NCBI RefSeq assembly: GCF_000244915.1
Contig: NZ_CM001442.1
Coordinates: forward strand, 6,386,001 to 6,450,000
Length of the DNA stretch: 64,000 bases
Source of the DNA: Bradyrhizobium sp. WSM471
Lineage (GTDB): Bacteria; Pseudomonadota; Alphaproteobacteria; Rhizobiales; Xanthobacteraceae
Reading direction: 5' to 3'
Shown here: positions 63,532 through 64,000 of the stretch, in pieces
Layout of the letters: every line of letters starts with the position of its first letter
How positions within the stretch are numbered: the stretch's first letter is position 1
Position numbers and translations under genes: made by a program
Notes under the pieces: model-generated
Told to the model about the DNA's origin: nothing
Database searches by the model: none
The model's input: only the letters and a program-made list of their open reading frames with translations

Positions 63532-64000
63532 TCACGAGAACGACCGCACCAGCCCTGAGGCGAGCAGGTTCCAGCCGTCGATCAGCACGAAGAACAGCAT
63601 CTTGAACGGCAGTGCGAGGATCGTTGGCGGCATCATCATCATGCCCATCGACATTGTCAGCGTCGCCACGATCATGTCGATGACGAGGAACGGCAGGATG
63701 ATGAGAAATCCGATCTCGAACGAACGTCTGAGCTCGGAAATCATGAAGGCCGGAATGATGACGCGCATGTCGACGCGCTTGTCGTCGAACTTCCTGCGGA
63801 AGCTCTCCGCGGCGAGCGATTCGAAGGTCTGCAGATCCTTGTCGCGAACATGGGCCAGCATGAATTCGCGGAACGGATCGGTGATCTTCAGATAGGCCTC
63901 TTCCTCCGAGATCTCGTTCTTCATCAGCGGCTGGATGCCGGTTTCCCAGGCGCGGTCGAAGGTCGGCGCCATCACGTAGAAGGTCATGAACAGCGCAAGG
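63532..64000 (-). CDS. fliP: Flagellar export gate protein FliP, N-terminal part outside window
   Basis: The C-terminal 155 residues are present and the frame stays open to the window edge. TFYVMAPTFDRAW, the periplasmic helix EAYLKITDPFREFMLAHV, and IIPAFMISELRRSFEIGFLI followed by FLVIDMIVATLTMSMGMMM (in parts) are classical FliP. It forms the gate with FliQ and FliR, whose genes lie about 15 kb away in the same array. Confidence 0.95.
   Translation of the reverse strand, partial: LALFMTFYVMAPTFDRAWETGIQPLMKNEISEEEAYLKITDPFREFMLAHVRDKDLQTFESLAAESFRRKFDDKRVDMRVIIPAFMISELRRSFEIGFLIILPFLVIDMIVATLTMSMGMMMMPPTILALPFKMLFFVLIDGWNLLASGLVRSFS

Overview
The window is high-GC alphaproteobacterial chromosome, most likely Bradyrhizobium or a close relative. 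The best evidence is a complete-looking stretch of the thin, lateral (rhizobial-type) flagellum locus with two flagellins, FlbT, FlaF, MotB, MotC and an FtcR/LafR-type regulator. Dispersed palindromic intergenic repeats and dense solute-transporter/catabolic operons fit the same genus. No tRNA, rRNA, CRISPR array, prophage or insertion sequence was seen.

Region 1 (1-5.1 kb) holds acyl-CoA and carboxylic-acid metabolism: a 5'-truncated acyl-CoA synthetase, an acyl-CoA dehydrogenase, a translationally coupled MaoC hydratase and CitE-like lyase, and a fumarylacetoacetase-family enzyme with a twin-arginine leader, divergent from a LysR regulator (5.3-6.2 kb). Region 2 (15.8 down to 6.2 kb, all minus strand) is one long operon: polyamine/opine-type ABC importer (binding protein, two permeases, ATPase), then a three-subunit CoxSLM-like molybdenum hydroxylase, then an amidase. 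It looks like an uptake-hydroxylation-amide cleavage module for a nitrogenous substrate. A metabolite:H+ symporter-family MFS gene follows upstream.

Region 3 (17.7-21.4 kb, plus) encodes an orphan Liv-type binding protein, a KstD/fumarate-reductase-like flavoprotein and an IclR regulator. Region 4 (27.4 down to 21.6 kb, minus) encodes an acetolactate-synthase-like ThDP enzyme, a DadA-like amino-acid dehydrogenase, an Asp/Glu-racemase-family protein, a split two-subunit ThDP decarboxylase resembling sulfopyruvate/phosphonopyruvate decarboxylases, and an SDR dehydrogenase. Region 5 (27.6-35.5 kb) is a sugar-acid catabolic locus: UxuA, an L-idonate/L-gulonate 5-dehydrogenase-like enzyme, a TRAP transporter and an FCD regulator on the minus strand, and UxuB divergently on the plus strand, with a perfect AATTGGT-CTT-ACCAATT palindrome in the divergent gap. 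Together these can take L-gulonate to fructuronate, mannonate and 2-keto-3-deoxygluconate.

Region 6 (35.6-42.1 kb) is mixed: an NTF2-like protein, a CbbY-like phosphatase, an NAD-dependent epimerase-like protein, a Tat-exported dienelactone hydrolase, a second MHS-type transporter, a MarR-like regulator with a C-terminal four-cysteine motif, and a one-span coiled-coil membrane protein.

Region 7 (42.9-64 kb) is the lateral flagellum locus. LafR (plus) faces a long minus-strand array running from higher to lower coordinates: fliP (cut by the window edge), two flagellins, fliF, a FliH-like gene, motB, motC, fliK, a lytic transglycosylase, flgE, flgK, flgL, flaF, flbT, flgD, fliQ, flhA, fliR, a FliJ-like gene, flgJ, a FlgN-like gene and a FliL-like gene. 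Most neighbours overlap by 1-4 bases. fliG, fliM, fliN, flhB, fliI, motA and the rod/ring genes are not in view and presumably lie beyond position 64000. Both flagellin genes share a conserved 55-nt leader with a small stem-loop and a 146-nt identical internal run.
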